Shown: piece by piece, positions 8,801 to 16,534 of the stretch | How positions within the stretch are numbered: position 1 is the stretch's first letter | How the letters are laid out: each line of letters opens with the position of its first letter | Source: a virus | Virus record (IMG/VR): IMGVR_UViG_3300000130_000006 | Span: 14,064-36,912 of that record | Strand: one strand, 5' to 3' | DNA: 22,849 nt | Program-made: the position numbers and the translations under genes | Notes under the pieces: generated by a model | What the model was told of the DNA's origin: nothing | The model's database searches: none | The model's input: the letters and a program-made list of their open reading frames with translations, nothing else

Positions 8801-11800
8801 GAAGTTGTTTCAAGCTAAATTGGGTCTTTAATGCTAACAACTCTTTTGTATGAAATAACCCAGCTTTTTCAGCTGTTATAGGTGTCGCAATAGGAATGTA
8901 TTTTGGTCTTGATGCATCTACAACAGTTTGTGTTCTAAAATTAGGATCATAATCCTCTCCATATTTAGCTTTATAATCAGCTTTAAACTTTTTATTTCTA
9001 TTGTTTAATATTTCCCATACTGGGAACAAATGTTGTTGATTACCAGTACGTACAGATTCTTCTGTAAGAATAGCAGTATATCCTTTCATTTGAGAAGACT
9101 GATTCATAAACCATGGATTGTCTTTCTCAATACTATGTGAGTATAACTTATAACCTTTATTGAAATCAGGGTTTGAATGTTGAATAGCTTCAGCGTGCTC
9201 TTCTAAAATATACTGAATACCATCATTCGTTACAATGACATTTTTTTCCCAAGTTGATATACGTTTTCTAAAAGAAGATTCAGTTTCCCCATCCTCTTTT
9301 AATGGTCGTGGTAACTTGAATTCATCATCCATAGGAATCATTTCAACTCTTAGATTTGGGTCTAATGCAATTACCGGTGCAATCTGTCCTTTGTTACTTT
9401 TGGTAATGCTATCCAATAATAAACCAGGACTCATCATTTGATGCACATAGAATGTATTTGCTATTCTATTAAATACAAAATTACGAACCATTGCTTTTCC
9501 TTCATCACTTAATTCCGAAAGTACTACGCCATCTTTAACTTTAAAATATTTCGTTAGGTTTTGAACTTTAGATAAAGTTGCTGAATTCTTTGTAAGAGTA
9601 TCTTCCCACTTCTTAATATCAGTTTCTACACCTTCTTGGAACTGGTCAAAATTGGCATGTCTTTTCTGATCTTTACCTTCCATGAACTTTTTCTTGTCAT
9701 AGCTCATTTGTTCATAAATAGAATACATCTTATTCAGATGATTTACAGCATTCGTATTGAACTTTCCATTTTTATCTATAAGGTTTTCAATACGAGGTAA
9801 AGCAAGTAATATACGTCTTGAAGAGTTCCCCAAAATATCCATTGAACCTAAGTAATTAGGATTGGTTTCATCTTGACTTTCCGTAAACTGCAACATCTCA
9901 TTCATTAGCTGTTGTTCAGCAGAAGCATCTTTATAGTTTTTCGCTTTCTTATACATATCATTTTTGCTACCAAAGTCAAGTACCATTAATGGCAACTCAT
10001 CTTTTGTATGGTAGTTATCATAAAACGATTCTAATATAGGATTGAACCAAGCTTTCTTAACTTTTTTAGGACTATTAGAATATTTAGTAACAAACTCTTT
10101 TTTAGCTTTAGGTGAATTTTCAGAATTCTTTAAATCTATCATCATTCTATTGAATAATTTAATAGAGTGATTGCTAAACATTCTTGTTGTTACGTTGTTT
10201 CCAGTCGGTCCTTTTACAACACTTGTTGAACCATACTTTTTACCAGTATGTAAAATAGAGGCAATTAGTGATCTTGTATTGGTGTAGTTAGAAACTGTTC
10301 TTGTTGAACCAGCGTCCATAAATGAATCAACCTTAGAGTTACCCGTATAAGGAACCATTTCTTGTTGAGATACTAATTGTATAATTGCAGTTTTAAGAGG
10401 TACATTTTTCTTGTCTACAATCAAATGGCCATTGGCTAATATCTTTTTAGCAATATTCAAATCGTGTGCATAGAACTTGATAACTGTTTCAATAGCTTCT
10501 ATAACTGCTGGAGTTGGTATTTCAGCTTCAGCAATTTCAAGTATAGCATTTTCAATAGCGATTCTATTCTCTACTGTTTTCTTGTTTGTTCTCTTTACTG
10601 TTCTTTCAATAATTAAAGGGTCATTTGCAGACATAGGAGTTACCGTAGAGTATTTTCCATCTTTATCTACCGTATGGATAATACCAGCCAATACAACAGA
10701 GTTATTATACAGCAAATGCATTGTTGTTAATCTACTTAATGGATCTTTGAATTCTTTTTTAAGATGTCTTATAAATGCTTTGTGCTCATTCTTTTTTGAC
10801 TGTTCTAATACCCTAATGAAATCAATAGGAGATTCATACATTGCCGCTAAGTCCATCAATCCTTCGGTTAACTTATTTAAGTTAATTCCTTCGGTGTACA
10901 TCGCATCCACTCTTTTAGCATTTGGATCTTTCTTCAGTAATTCAAGTTCGTCAGATTTTGTTTGATTTGCTACTTGATTAAACTTCTCTACAAAATGACG
11001 TATCACTTCAGTAGTTTTCATATTGGTAGCATTGTACTGGTCATCCCACATTGTACCTAAATCCATTTCTGCATCTTGTTGAAGTTTTTCAGCAAATTCA
11101 ACAGCAGAGTATTCAGACTCTCCTTCAACTGTTACATTATCAGAATCAAAAATATCGAAATCATCTTGTGCCTTACCAATTTTATCTGAGTCAACCTTAA
11201 GAGGTTCTACAAAGTTTTTAATAATCTTTCCATCATTAACAGCCTTCTCTTCCTTTATTCTATCATAGACATCATTGTTGTCCTCTTTTATAAATTCAGT
11301 GTTTACATCATCCATAGCGAACCTACCGCCAACAGTAACCTCTTTACCTTGAACCATATTTACGAAATTCCCCATAATATGATTGTTGAGGTTTGTAGGG
11401 TCTACAGTTTCACCTTCATTTAAAGCAGTAACGACATTGATGTTATTCTTTTCAATAGCTTTTGCTTTTCCTTTAATACGTTGCCACCAACTTTTAGCAG
11501 TTTGTTGACGAGCTGATTCTTTAATCGGAGTAAAGAATTTAGTCATACCGTTTGTCATTGGGTCTTGCATATAATGAGCAAATAATTCATCCAATAAAAC
11601 AGGTTGTTGTGACCAATCAGCTTTGTATGCTTCAGGTCTACCATTCTTATGTTTTTGACCTAACTGTCTTGTAAGTGCTGCTTGTTGTTTTTCACTTAAA
11701 TCATTCCACATTGCTCTTTTCTTTTTCATACCAGGTTTCCAGCCTTCTTGTTTGAAAATGAAAACAGTTTGAGGTCTATATCGAGCTTCTATTTCAGCTT

Positions 11801-14800
11801 TTAATTTATCGTTTCTTAATGCTTCTTTTAAAACAGCAATAGTCGCTGGGTCATTCTTTGAAAGTGAATAATGTATGTGTGCAAATTCATGCATAAAGAT
11901 TGGACTTTGATTCCAAACTTTTTCATCAATCATAATAGCACTTAGAGCTGCATATCCTAATGCTTTTACACCACCTAATGATTCATACATATTCTTCATT
12001 GCATAGGCTTGTATCTTACTATCTGGATATAACTGACGTAAGTGTTGGTTTACTGCAACTTGTTGAGTAATCACAGAAGGGCCTAATTCCATTTCAGCTT
12101 GTAAACTTGACAAATACTCATCATATTCTTCTTGTAGTACTTTCTTTTGAGTAGGGTCTTTCTTTACAATTTTTCTATATTCTTTTTGGAAATTAGGATC
12201 GTTAAACTTTTTAGATAAATCAGATTGTCTTTCATTTAAAGCAGTAGGTTGTTTTCTTTTTCTTGCTTTTTTCTTTGTATCACTATCTTTTCCTTTCTTA
12301 TTTCTATCAAGTCGTGCCTCTTTCTCTACTTTGGATTCTGGTCTGAAACTTCCTTCACTACCTAATCCCATAAGATAAGCGATCATTTGTTCTTCAGTAA
12401 CACCATCTTGATTTGCTACTTGTTCTATACGACCTCCAGCTGTACTAATCAATCTTTTAATTGCTCTTTCAGCGGCTACCTTATCTTTGAAATCTATTTT
12501 AGCAGCTTCTAATTGAGCTATCATTTCAAGTTCTCCCTCAACTACATTGGTATCTGAAGGTTTTGTAAATGACTTATTGATAGCTTCATCTACTGGTGTT
12601 GCTTTACGTTCTGGAGCTGATTCTTCTTTGAATTCTTCTTCTTCTTCAGTAGTAGCCTCTTCATCCATATAAGCTCTACCACCTTTGGTATTCTTAACAT
12701 TCTTTTTAGACTCTTCAATCATATCAGCCATTTCTACTTCTATAGATGTAGCTTCAGCTTTTTTAAGGTCATATTCTTTTTTGGTAACACCATCTTTACC
12801 AACTTCCATTGTTGCTAACTCATCTTGAATGGTTTTTAAAGCAATAGATTTTTTCTCGTAATCTATCTTTTGTTCTGGAGATAAATAGTCAAGACGTTCC
12901 GCTCTAATTTCAGTTACCTTCTCTTCGGTTTTCTCTTTAAAACCTTTAACTTTCTCTTTGGTAGAGTTAAACAAGTCTTTAAATCCTTTACCCATTTTCC
13001 CAAACATACCTTTGGGGTCGTACTTTTTGGTTTTGGCATCTTTATATATTTCTTCGTTAGTCTTATTGTAGTAGTTGTCATACTCTTCAGCGCTCAATCC
13101 TACAGCCACACGATTACCTTCTGCATTATCAACATACTTGATATTAGAAACCTCACCTTGCTCTCCACTTAGAATACTTAAAATAGATTTTTCAGCAAAA
13201 GCAAGGTCTGTTGCGAAACCATTTTCTACAGTTTCCCAAGACTCTTCAATGTTCTTCAATTTAGACTTGAACTCTTTGCTATCTTCTTTGCCTTGATATT
13301 CTTCTTTAAGTGCTTTTACCTTATCATTTTTCTTTTGAGTTTCACGAGCCAAACCATTCTTTGCTACTTGTTGTCTGTACTTGTGATTTAAGTATGCCTC
13401 TTTCCCAATATCATTTAAACCGAAACCTGTTGCTTTAACAGATTCAAGTTCCATATTTTTAGCGATAGCGATGTATTCTTCTTTCATATCCTCACTGATC
13501 ACTTCTTCTTCAGCAAGAGCTTCAAGCCAGGCTTTATTATCAACATAGCCATCCATAACATTATCTGTTAATTGCTCTTTGATATATGCCGCTTGATAAT
13601 TGAATTCCTTTTCATTAGAAGCAGCTCGTTTTAAGAGTTCCGTTTTAGAGTAATTCTTATAAGCAGTTTCAGCTTTCTTATTTACAGCCTCAACAATATT
13701 AGAACCAGCACCACCAAGCATACCTAATGCCATAGCGATAGTTCTGGTTGCTTCATTTTCTTTAGACAAATAGAAGTCAAAGTATGAAGCCATACTACCA
13801 TCACTATCCTTTCCATCAATGGTTATTGGTTTTCCGGTAACTTTAGCAACAGCTTTCTTTTTAGCCCAATCTTCAAAAGTCTCTTGAAATGTTTCTTCAA
13901 AACCTTCAAATAAAGGCTTAGAAACAGCACTTGCAGTATTCTTTAATCTCTTACCCGTTTTGGCTAACTTGTTTCCAGTAGCATCTAATACTCTCATCAA
14001 TGGTGTAATCTCTCTTGTAAAAGATTTACTTGATGCCTTTATTTGTTCAGCTGAATTATAGAATTTCTTTGTTCCTTTTTTATTGAAAGGATTCAGCATC
14101 TTATTGAACCTACCTGTAGACTTAGCATAAGTCATACCAAAGGAAAGCATATCAATAGGTAGATACTTCAAATTCTCAATCATAGTACTTGAAGCCATAT
14201 CACTTAATTGTTCTTCAGTGTACAATGGCTCTCCAGTATCAGGATCTTTTAAGTTCTTCATTTCATTAACTAAACCACCAGCATTCTGTAACCCTGCAAG
14301 TAGGTTCATCCCTAAACCACCACCAAAATTTCCAGCACCATCTACAAAACCAGCAGTAGCTTCACCTGTTGTGTCCATAAAAAGAGCACGCCATCCTTTC
14401 TTTGCACCTTGACCCGCAACTTTCGCAGTTTGAGCAGCACCTCCTGCTAATTGACGAGAAGTATTCCCAACTACTTTAGAACCCAATGCTTCTAATGACT
14501 CTCTGGTCATTCCTTTTGTCAAACCTTTCACACTACTTTGTGCCGCTTTCTTAGCTACACCACCAGCACCTTTTGAAAGGATTATCATTTCTACTAATTG
14601 TGGAATGTATTCAGCTGCAGTCTTACTCCAAAATTGCGGATTGGTAAAAGTGGCTAATGTAAATTCATTGTCTTTTAATTCATCTGGCATAAAGACCTTA
14701 TAGTCTCTCTCAAACTCTGCTCCTTGTTCTTGAAGTCCTCTCGATAATTGGTTTCCTTCTCTGATTTCCCAACCAGGTACTAAACCATTTACAAGTTGTA

Positions 14801-15197
14801 GAATATCACCGGTACCACCAACAACGTGTTTTCCAAAACCACGCATTAAACTTGTACCTACTTCTTCTACAAAACCACGTTGCGTATATTCAGGAGTCCA
14901 TAAATAAGGATTCTCTTGTTGTGGCTCTTTTAAATCACCTGTAATAGGCGCTCGTTCCATACGAGTTTGTTCCCTTGCTATTTCTTCAGGAGTACCTTGT
15001 GGTTGTCCTTCAGCGTTATCTTGTTCCATTTGTCCTTCAGGAGTAAGATTTGAATTAGGTGTAGGAATAGGTTGATCAATTTGCTCTTTCTGACTTTGAG
15101 CAATTTGGTCCTCTGTTAGCGTTGTTACACCAGGCGTTTTTTCAGATACATTTCTGTCAACTTGTGCTTGTTTTAACGCATTTAAAAAATCAGTCAT
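2859..15197 (-). CDS. Giant virion protein: zincin metalloprotease plus DxDGD RNA polymerase (crAss-like vRNAP)
   Basis: This is a 4112-residue chain. By eye there is a Gln/Glu-rich start (1-90), then a Gly/Ala-rich amphipathic region with several short hydrophobic helices (about 100-500) and a highly charged, coiled-coil-like region (about 510-1000) with Glu-rich and Lys/Arg-rich linkers. A zincin motif MHEFAHIHY follows (His1103, Glu1104, His1107), with a possible third ligand Glu1204 in LDELFAHYM. The RNA polymerase part has its catalytic ADHDGD at Asp2507, Asp2509 and Asp2511, preceded by RIPHNG and IIVPSEY strands as in the second double-psi beta-barrel. The C-terminal third (about 3300-4112) is helical, with GRAIMQFSRFIP and a hydrophobic helix near 4040-4060. 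In crAss-like phages this type of polymerase is packaged in the virion, enters with the DNA and transcribes early genes. The zincin could process the chain, which is inference. It is last in the operon, 17 bases after the lysozyme-like gene. The polymerase call is firm; domain borders are approximate. Confidence 0.85.
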   Translation of the reverse strand: MTDFLNALKQAQVDRNVSEKTPGVTTLTEDQIAQSQKEQIDQPIPTPNSNLTPEGQMEQDNAEGQPQGTPEEIAREQTRMERAPITGDLKEPQQENPYLWTPEYTQRGFVEEVGTSLMRGFGKHVVGGTGDILQLVNGLVPGWEIREGNQLSRGLQEQGAEFERDYKVFMPDELKDNEFTLATFTNPQFWSKTAAEYIPQLVEMIILSKGAGGVAKKAAQSSVKGLTKGMTRESLEALGSKVVGNTSRQLAGGAAQTAKVAGQGAKKGWRALFMDTTGEATAGFVDGAGNFGGGLGMNLLAGLQNAGGLVNEMKNLKDPDTGEPLYTEEQLSDMASSTMIENLKYLPIDMLSFGMTYAKSTGRFNKMLNPFNKKGTKKFYNSAEQIKASSKSFTREITPLMRVLDATGNKLAKTGKRLKNTASAVSKPLFEGFEETFQETFEDWAKKKAVAKVTGKPITIDGKDSDGSMASYFDFYLSKENEATRTIAMALGMLGGAGSNIVEAVNKKAETAYKNYSKTELLKRAASNEKEFNYQAAYIKEQLTDNVMDGYVDNKAWLEALAEEEVISEDMKEEYIAIAKNMELESVKATGFGLNDIGKEAYLNHKYRQQVAKNGLARETQKKNDKVKALKEEYQGKEDSKEFKSKLKNIEESWETVENGFATDLAFAEKSILSILSGEQGEVSNIKYVDNAEGNRVAVGLSAEEYDNYYNKTNEEIYKDAKTKKYDPKGMFGKMGKGFKDLFNSTKEKVKGFKEKTEEKVTEIRAERLDYLSPEQKIDYEKKSIALKTIQDELATMEVGKDGVTKKEYDLKKAEATSIEVEMADMIEESKKNVKNTKGGRAYMDEEATTEEEEEFKEESAPERKATPVDEAINKSFTKPSDTNVVEGELEMIAQLEAAKIDFKDKVAAERAIKRLISTAGGRIEQVANQDGVTEEQMIAYLMGLGSEGSFRPESKVEKEARLDRNKKGKDSDTKKKARKRKQPTALNERQSDLSKKFNDPNFQKEYRKIVKKDPTQKKVLQEEYDEYLSSLQAEMELGPSVITQQVAVNQHLRQLYPDSKIQAYAMKNMYESLGGVKALGYAALSAIMIDEKVWNQSPIFMHEFAHIHYSLSKNDPATIAVLKEALRNDKLKAEIEARYRPQTVFIFKQEGWKPGMKKKRAMWNDLSEKQQAALTRQLGQKHKNGRPEAYKADWSQQPVLLDELFAHYMQDPMTNGMTKFFTPIKESARQQTAKSWWQRIKGKAKAIEKNNINVVTALNEGETVDPTNLNNHIMGNFVNMVQGKEVTVGGRFAMDDVNTEFIKEDNNDVYDRIKEEKAVNDGKIIKNFVEPLKVDSDKIGKAQDDFDIFDSDNVTVEGESEYSAVEFAEKLQQDAEMDLGTMWDDQYNATNMKTTEVIRHFVEKFNQVANQTKSDELELLKKDPNAKRVDAMYTEGINLNKLTEGLMDLAAMYESPIDFIRVLEQSKKNEHKAFIRHLKKEFKDPLSRLTTMHLLYNNSVVLAGIIHTVDKDGKYSTVTPMSANDPLIIERTVKRTNKKTVENRIAIENAILEIAEAEIPTPAVIEAIETVIKFYAHDLNIAKKILANGHLIVDKKNVPLKTAIIQLVSQQEMVPYTGNSKVDSFMDAGSTRTVSNYTNTRSLIASILHTGKKYGSTSVVKGPTGNNVTTRMFSNHSIKLFNRMMIDLKNSENSPKAKKEFVTKYSNSPKKVKKAWFNPILESFYDNYHTKDELPLMVLDFGSKNDMYKKAKNYKDASAEQQLMNEMLQFTESQDETNPNYLGSMDILGNSSRRILLALPRIENLIDKNGKFNTNAVNHLNKMYSIYEQMSYDKKKFMEGKDQKRHANFDQFQEGVETDIKKWEDTLTKNSATLSKVQNLTKYFKVKDGVVLSELSDEGKAMVRNFVFNRIANTFYVHQMMSPGLLLDSITKSNKGQIAPVIALDPNLRVEMIPMDDEFKLPRPLKEDGETESSFRKRISTWEKNVIVTNDGIQYILEEHAEAIQHSNPDFNKGYKLYSHSIEKDNPWFMNQSSQMKGYTAILTEESVRTGNQQHLFPVWEILNNRNKKFKADYKAKYGEDYDPNFRTQTVVDASRPKYIPIATPITAEKAGLFHTKELLALKTQFSLKQLQDPATMKRYEALLDKLYYTQNGFVGLDGSNFGPQQIMDKRYTQATFGTQVLTSLPHGKSGSELANALEIQEYMSEQKWINFRTKVLDEMAGLEIDDDFKYSTFIKNTANKLNSDPYTIAALTYGELPYSPHVAEFAGNQFRSQIIRHGNNLKGPGTYGQTISDMGYKYVDDNNEEVFVKKPNRDKVYPAVGQEVNKDGVVKRVDNPKVSQEYVNGSSGLNFYGVEIVDGIPRTKPMEIVLPRPEKGDKTQARESFYSKDGNGGKTKARAYLTATNKRGAYIRINTLKRLNLITDDGILKTRAIDKMLTDNAIYSSPESTPETRTGTYIPGETVMMTRIPHNGPAFVGVAEVVGFHDTGASNIIVPSEYTWIIGADHDGDALFVYQQAKMKDGSKDTRMKDGYGNWNKGFDMMVDQWLSNNQRITLETPLRFESNMDSIIEENNEALHPEQYAEQRALESKLDKKQITQTQFDEALAKIRAKAPFTIPFGTQHYTEQYNNSVIAKQTIGIAFNSHRALNLLATYNTRLANGTQIGVDASGKTIEVPKLVNIAIDGQRENGFDDVSKEKPLSKNKGINSRVHLSTILANIVLDSTKNGHADALNLNINSISSAMILVNLGFDIKQIGLLFNHPMAAEYISKRNDIGNDYIDTGGYGSMIYQYKEDYPKLDIYSSPNEFDVTVDPQGARYESEENNMAVLRLMHYLSKVGNDISKITNITSGHNKLEMNPFALQKQVNDLNKLITNQQRESSTMGKEVGNKNATLYFKEQKDLPANDQNIPLITDSPELKHYKRMALEFNKHQKHLNIIENDSIRDIVQMVANKITASELNGTQLKHYSDYLIPFIYGRLLGVNDISTDDINDIFQDEQEFETGEDALLPLATELREYGERLDETVHYENPNNVMDKDTDYTRSRLFNQGIIIQTGKVKLNPQVLQRHYTHADRVLLQDEFAELPLHIQKKLVLYDLIQNGWTGEESLYPIFPPDITSYITARAKKFKENNEEISDKIIKDAFGAIQDLETNSANIGESNHLPSVFLDNPLPRGEDPASKENDELYTKLGYNKTVINRIHSRIPFRVTVHYPVNGQRVSEVIEIQPVGPYITKDDDINERTISNARSKNQWSSIARDLITSKTSKGHVLFKKPSLDNLQAVTPNVPQKVHMVLIKDDSTTDNGNSRPLILDNTAVMKDKAKRDIEASKKKNNVGRYFKDDYYNYTREEGLDQQELIDAYEYKQSLTYIQEARIWLNYRKDKARSNAFLEKYKEGEFKKELIDTSTENLLKLYNTWGKMDAYATANVMVPVMLELTQRASNEQSELTGRKEGQNDIGVVKAWFQTNNIDSSHPATQAVQRELETEFKGFMTERKKYLTRINDVSEALYAEKFNYNPAKNGFIKKLQRAAVLLFKNRDDIYRILYGNLIKTEYRKVGNTQQKRYALLPDAELRLKLANKEISENEYKFAKEFRDITNELDPKINDPKYVGGGIPSIGMGRLESFGRKGMLGMLMQSRPLNESIGDVELMFEGKSTRFKDIENIFRQEKQSSWKTNKEYVQLRRKAVKLFKTKKNEDGSNFKHEDVFNHTILGDGMVNNFANGGWINADHMASLDLNKALSDFTHTQLFITGNKNFQGFKALQAVVDGLFLHNKMKGFTNQNKFVRKVYKEYFLKAKKLTPNTTGDNVMDAMVRGNLLYIMGWKLLAVHKGMYTIGNVVIGKYNNIKNQGGKSWLAGEGRFWGKHKKAMGILKAVNFTDSNFYDDVNLQSSSGLDSIFTDIALWPMMASEQWIQGVHFLGMLTSEQYNRFDDNGNYKSGATEITPQEVTKLENEVKNSHGKGYTPTDQRLIQRYSWGRAIMQFSRFIPTMVYDKLGKEDVNIYGEKHIGSLTAVWEMIAKFTGGEIPIGQLGAYRAGLEPQIRARFDAGLKGLAMVSVAIIAGQSLNANVANELVGDANYLVNTSKLEFKAMPSALRTIVNMLKSFAPSTAPITGD
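7665..7679 (-). other. RNA polymerase catalytic motif DHDGD (residues 2507-2511 of the giant protein)
   Basis: The codons GAT CAT GAT GGT GAT give D-H-D-G-D within IIGADHDGDALFVYQ. The cellular RNA polymerase beta' subunit has NADFDGD at the same place, and the single-chain two-barrel phage enzymes keep DxDGD, whose three aspartates hold the catalytic magnesium. All three aspartates are present. The variable position is His where beta' has Phe. The preceding strand pattern (VVGFHDTGASNIIVPSEY) fits the barrel that carries this loop. Confidence 0.88.
11877..11891 (-). other. Zincin active-site motif HEFAH (residues 1103-1107 of the giant protein)
   Basis: H-E-F-A-H in a hydrophobic helix (SPIFMHEFAHIHYSLS) matches the HExxH zinc site with a catalytic Glu. 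About 100 residues downstream, LLDELFAHYM supplies Glu1204, in the D/E-E-x-x-A setting that often provides the third zinc ligand in gluzincin-like enzymes. The motif lies roughly 1400 residues before the polymerase active site. Whether the protease acts on its own chain, on other cargo proteins or on host proteins cannot be told from the sequence. Confidence 0.75.
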
Positions 15198-15211
15198 AAT
15201 AGGGTATGTTT
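15198..15211 (-). promoter_or_regulatory. Start-site leader of the giant gene (A-rich, no Shine-Dalgarno)
   Basis: On the - strand the leader reads AAACATACCCTATT directly before ATG. There is no GGAGG-like element. It has A at -3 and A residues at -12 to -14, as in the Kozak-like starts described for Flavobacteria. It is nearly identical to the leader of the amidase gene (AAACATACTATT), differing by two inserted C residues, and it supports the ATG at 15197 as the start. Confidence 0.5.
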
Positions 15212-15214
15212 ATT

Positions 15215-16534
15215 TTACGTTTTAAATTCTAAGTTATTTTTACCTAAAGCATCTTTGATTTTTGCCTTAGCTTTTAAAGTTCCTTCTCCTCTTAACATAT
15301 TGGTTGCTTGTACTCTTCTTTTAGCAAAGCTATGAGGTTGAGAATAAGCCTTTCTCCCATCCTCCATAAACTTATCGTTTTCCATAAGTCCATTATCAAA
15401 GTAGTATTGCATCATTTTTCTGGCTCCAGCTTCACCTTGATTGTACGAAGATACAGTAAAGAAATCTCTTGCTTGTTGAGATAATTCAATCCCTAATTGT
15501 TTTGCTTTACCTTCAACACTTACTACTGCAGCTTTCATAAAAGCATTCTTAGCAGTTAGAACATCATTCAAGTTTTTGAAATCAGCAGATACTCTACTCT
15601 CTCCTTTTTCGTTAATATTATTTGTTAGACGAATTCTATTTCTCATTTCCTTATCAATGTACCCTTTCTTCTCAAACTCGTCTAAGCGCTCTCCAAATGA
15701 GTCCAAACCAAACATACCATAACCATCATACATATAGGTATCTCCTGTTTGTGCTTCATTGGTGAATTGATCAGCACCTTCATCCATTAAACTCGCAAAC
15801 AATAATTCTTTATCAGCAATATCGTCTCTGCCATTCATCAGTTCTTCCCATGAAGTTTCTTCATTTGTTTGCGTTATAGTATTGTTTGGGTGTCCATCAA
15901 ATCGTTCAAATAGATTTTGTCTTTTATCGCTATCTTCTTTATTGAAACTATCTCTATAAGCCCTGTAATCCCAATCATTCATTCTTTCCTCTTTGGTCAT
16001 TTCTTTCCACTTGTCATATTCTGGTGGTAAGAAACGAGCAGGCGTTTCAGTCTGTCCAAACGTATCATCGAAAGTAGCGTTCTTAGCATCAATAGATTGG
16101 TCGATGTTTAAAAATTCAGTCTGTAACCCCGCTAATTCAGGATCACTAATATTTGAGCTATCATAAATACTGTAGTTGTCAACTATGTTTTGTTGAGGTA
16201 TCTTTTTGCTATATAAATCCATATAGATTTGTCTATGCCTAACACCAGCACCATATTTAGTTTTCATTCTTTCCCAATAAGCAGTTTTAGATTCATTAGG
16301 CTCTTTTGCAGGTATTGGTTCTTCACCTGTTTCAGCTTCATACAAACTACCACCAGCGGCATAATCAGCCATCTTTGGTAGAAATGAAACAAGCGCATCA
16401 ACTTCTTTCGAGAGTCCTTGCGCTATTAATTGTTCTACTAATTGTTTCTTTTCTTTAGGAATAATAGCAATATCACCATTCTTATTTTTTATTGCTACTT
16501 CTCCACCTTCTACTTCTACATTCTGTTTTTTCAT
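15215..16534 (-). CDS. Virion protein with lysozyme/transglycosylase-like domain
   Basis: This 439 aa protein starts with VEVEGGEVAIKNKNGDIAII (6-25), a beta-rich motif I associate with crAss-like phage virion proteins. A helical linker follows, then a region resembling lytic transglycosylases. That region has LFASLMDEGAD with a candidate catalytic Glu252, then YGMFGLDSFG (272-281) in the place of the usual GLMQ turn, and SSYNQGEAGA (362-371) matching the Y-N-x-G element. The C-terminus has KRRVQATNMLRGEG (406-419). The likely role is cutting the glycan strands of peptidoglycan during entry, as part of the tail or ejected cargo. There is no signal peptide, which fits a virion enzyme rather than a secreted lysin. 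Its ATG overlaps the stop of the previous gene (ATGA, a three-base share), and the giant gene follows after 17 bases. The fold call rests on three short motifs and is moderately sure. Confidence 0.6.
   Translation of the reverse strand: MKKQNVEVEGGEVAIKNKNGDIAIIPKEKKQLVEQLIAQGLSKEVDALVSFLPKMADYAAGGSLYEAETGEEPIPAKEPNESKTAYWERMKTKYGAGVRHRQIYMDLYSKKIPQQNIVDNYSIYDSSNISDPELAGLQTEFLNIDQSIDAKNATFDDTFGQTETPARFLPPEYDKWKEMTKEERMNDWDYRAYRDSFNKEDSDKRQNLFERFDGHPNNTITQTNEETSWEELMNGRDDIADKELLFASLMDEGADQFTNEAQTGDTYMYDGYGMFGLDSFGERLDEFEKKGYIDKEMRNRIRLTNNINEKGESRVSADFKNLNDVLTAKNAFMKAAVVSVEGKAKQLGIELSQQARDFFTVSSYNQGEAGARKMMQYYFDNGLMENDKFMEDGRKAYSQPHSFAKRRVQATNMLRGEGTLKAKAKIKDALGKNNLEFKT

Noticed and set aside
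10477-10965. 162-codon open frame on the + strand with a very hydrophobic product
   Set aside because: It is antisense to the Glu/Asp/Lys/Ala-rich helical part of the giant protein. The hydrophobicity follows from complementing such codons, and there is no matching neighbour or start context.
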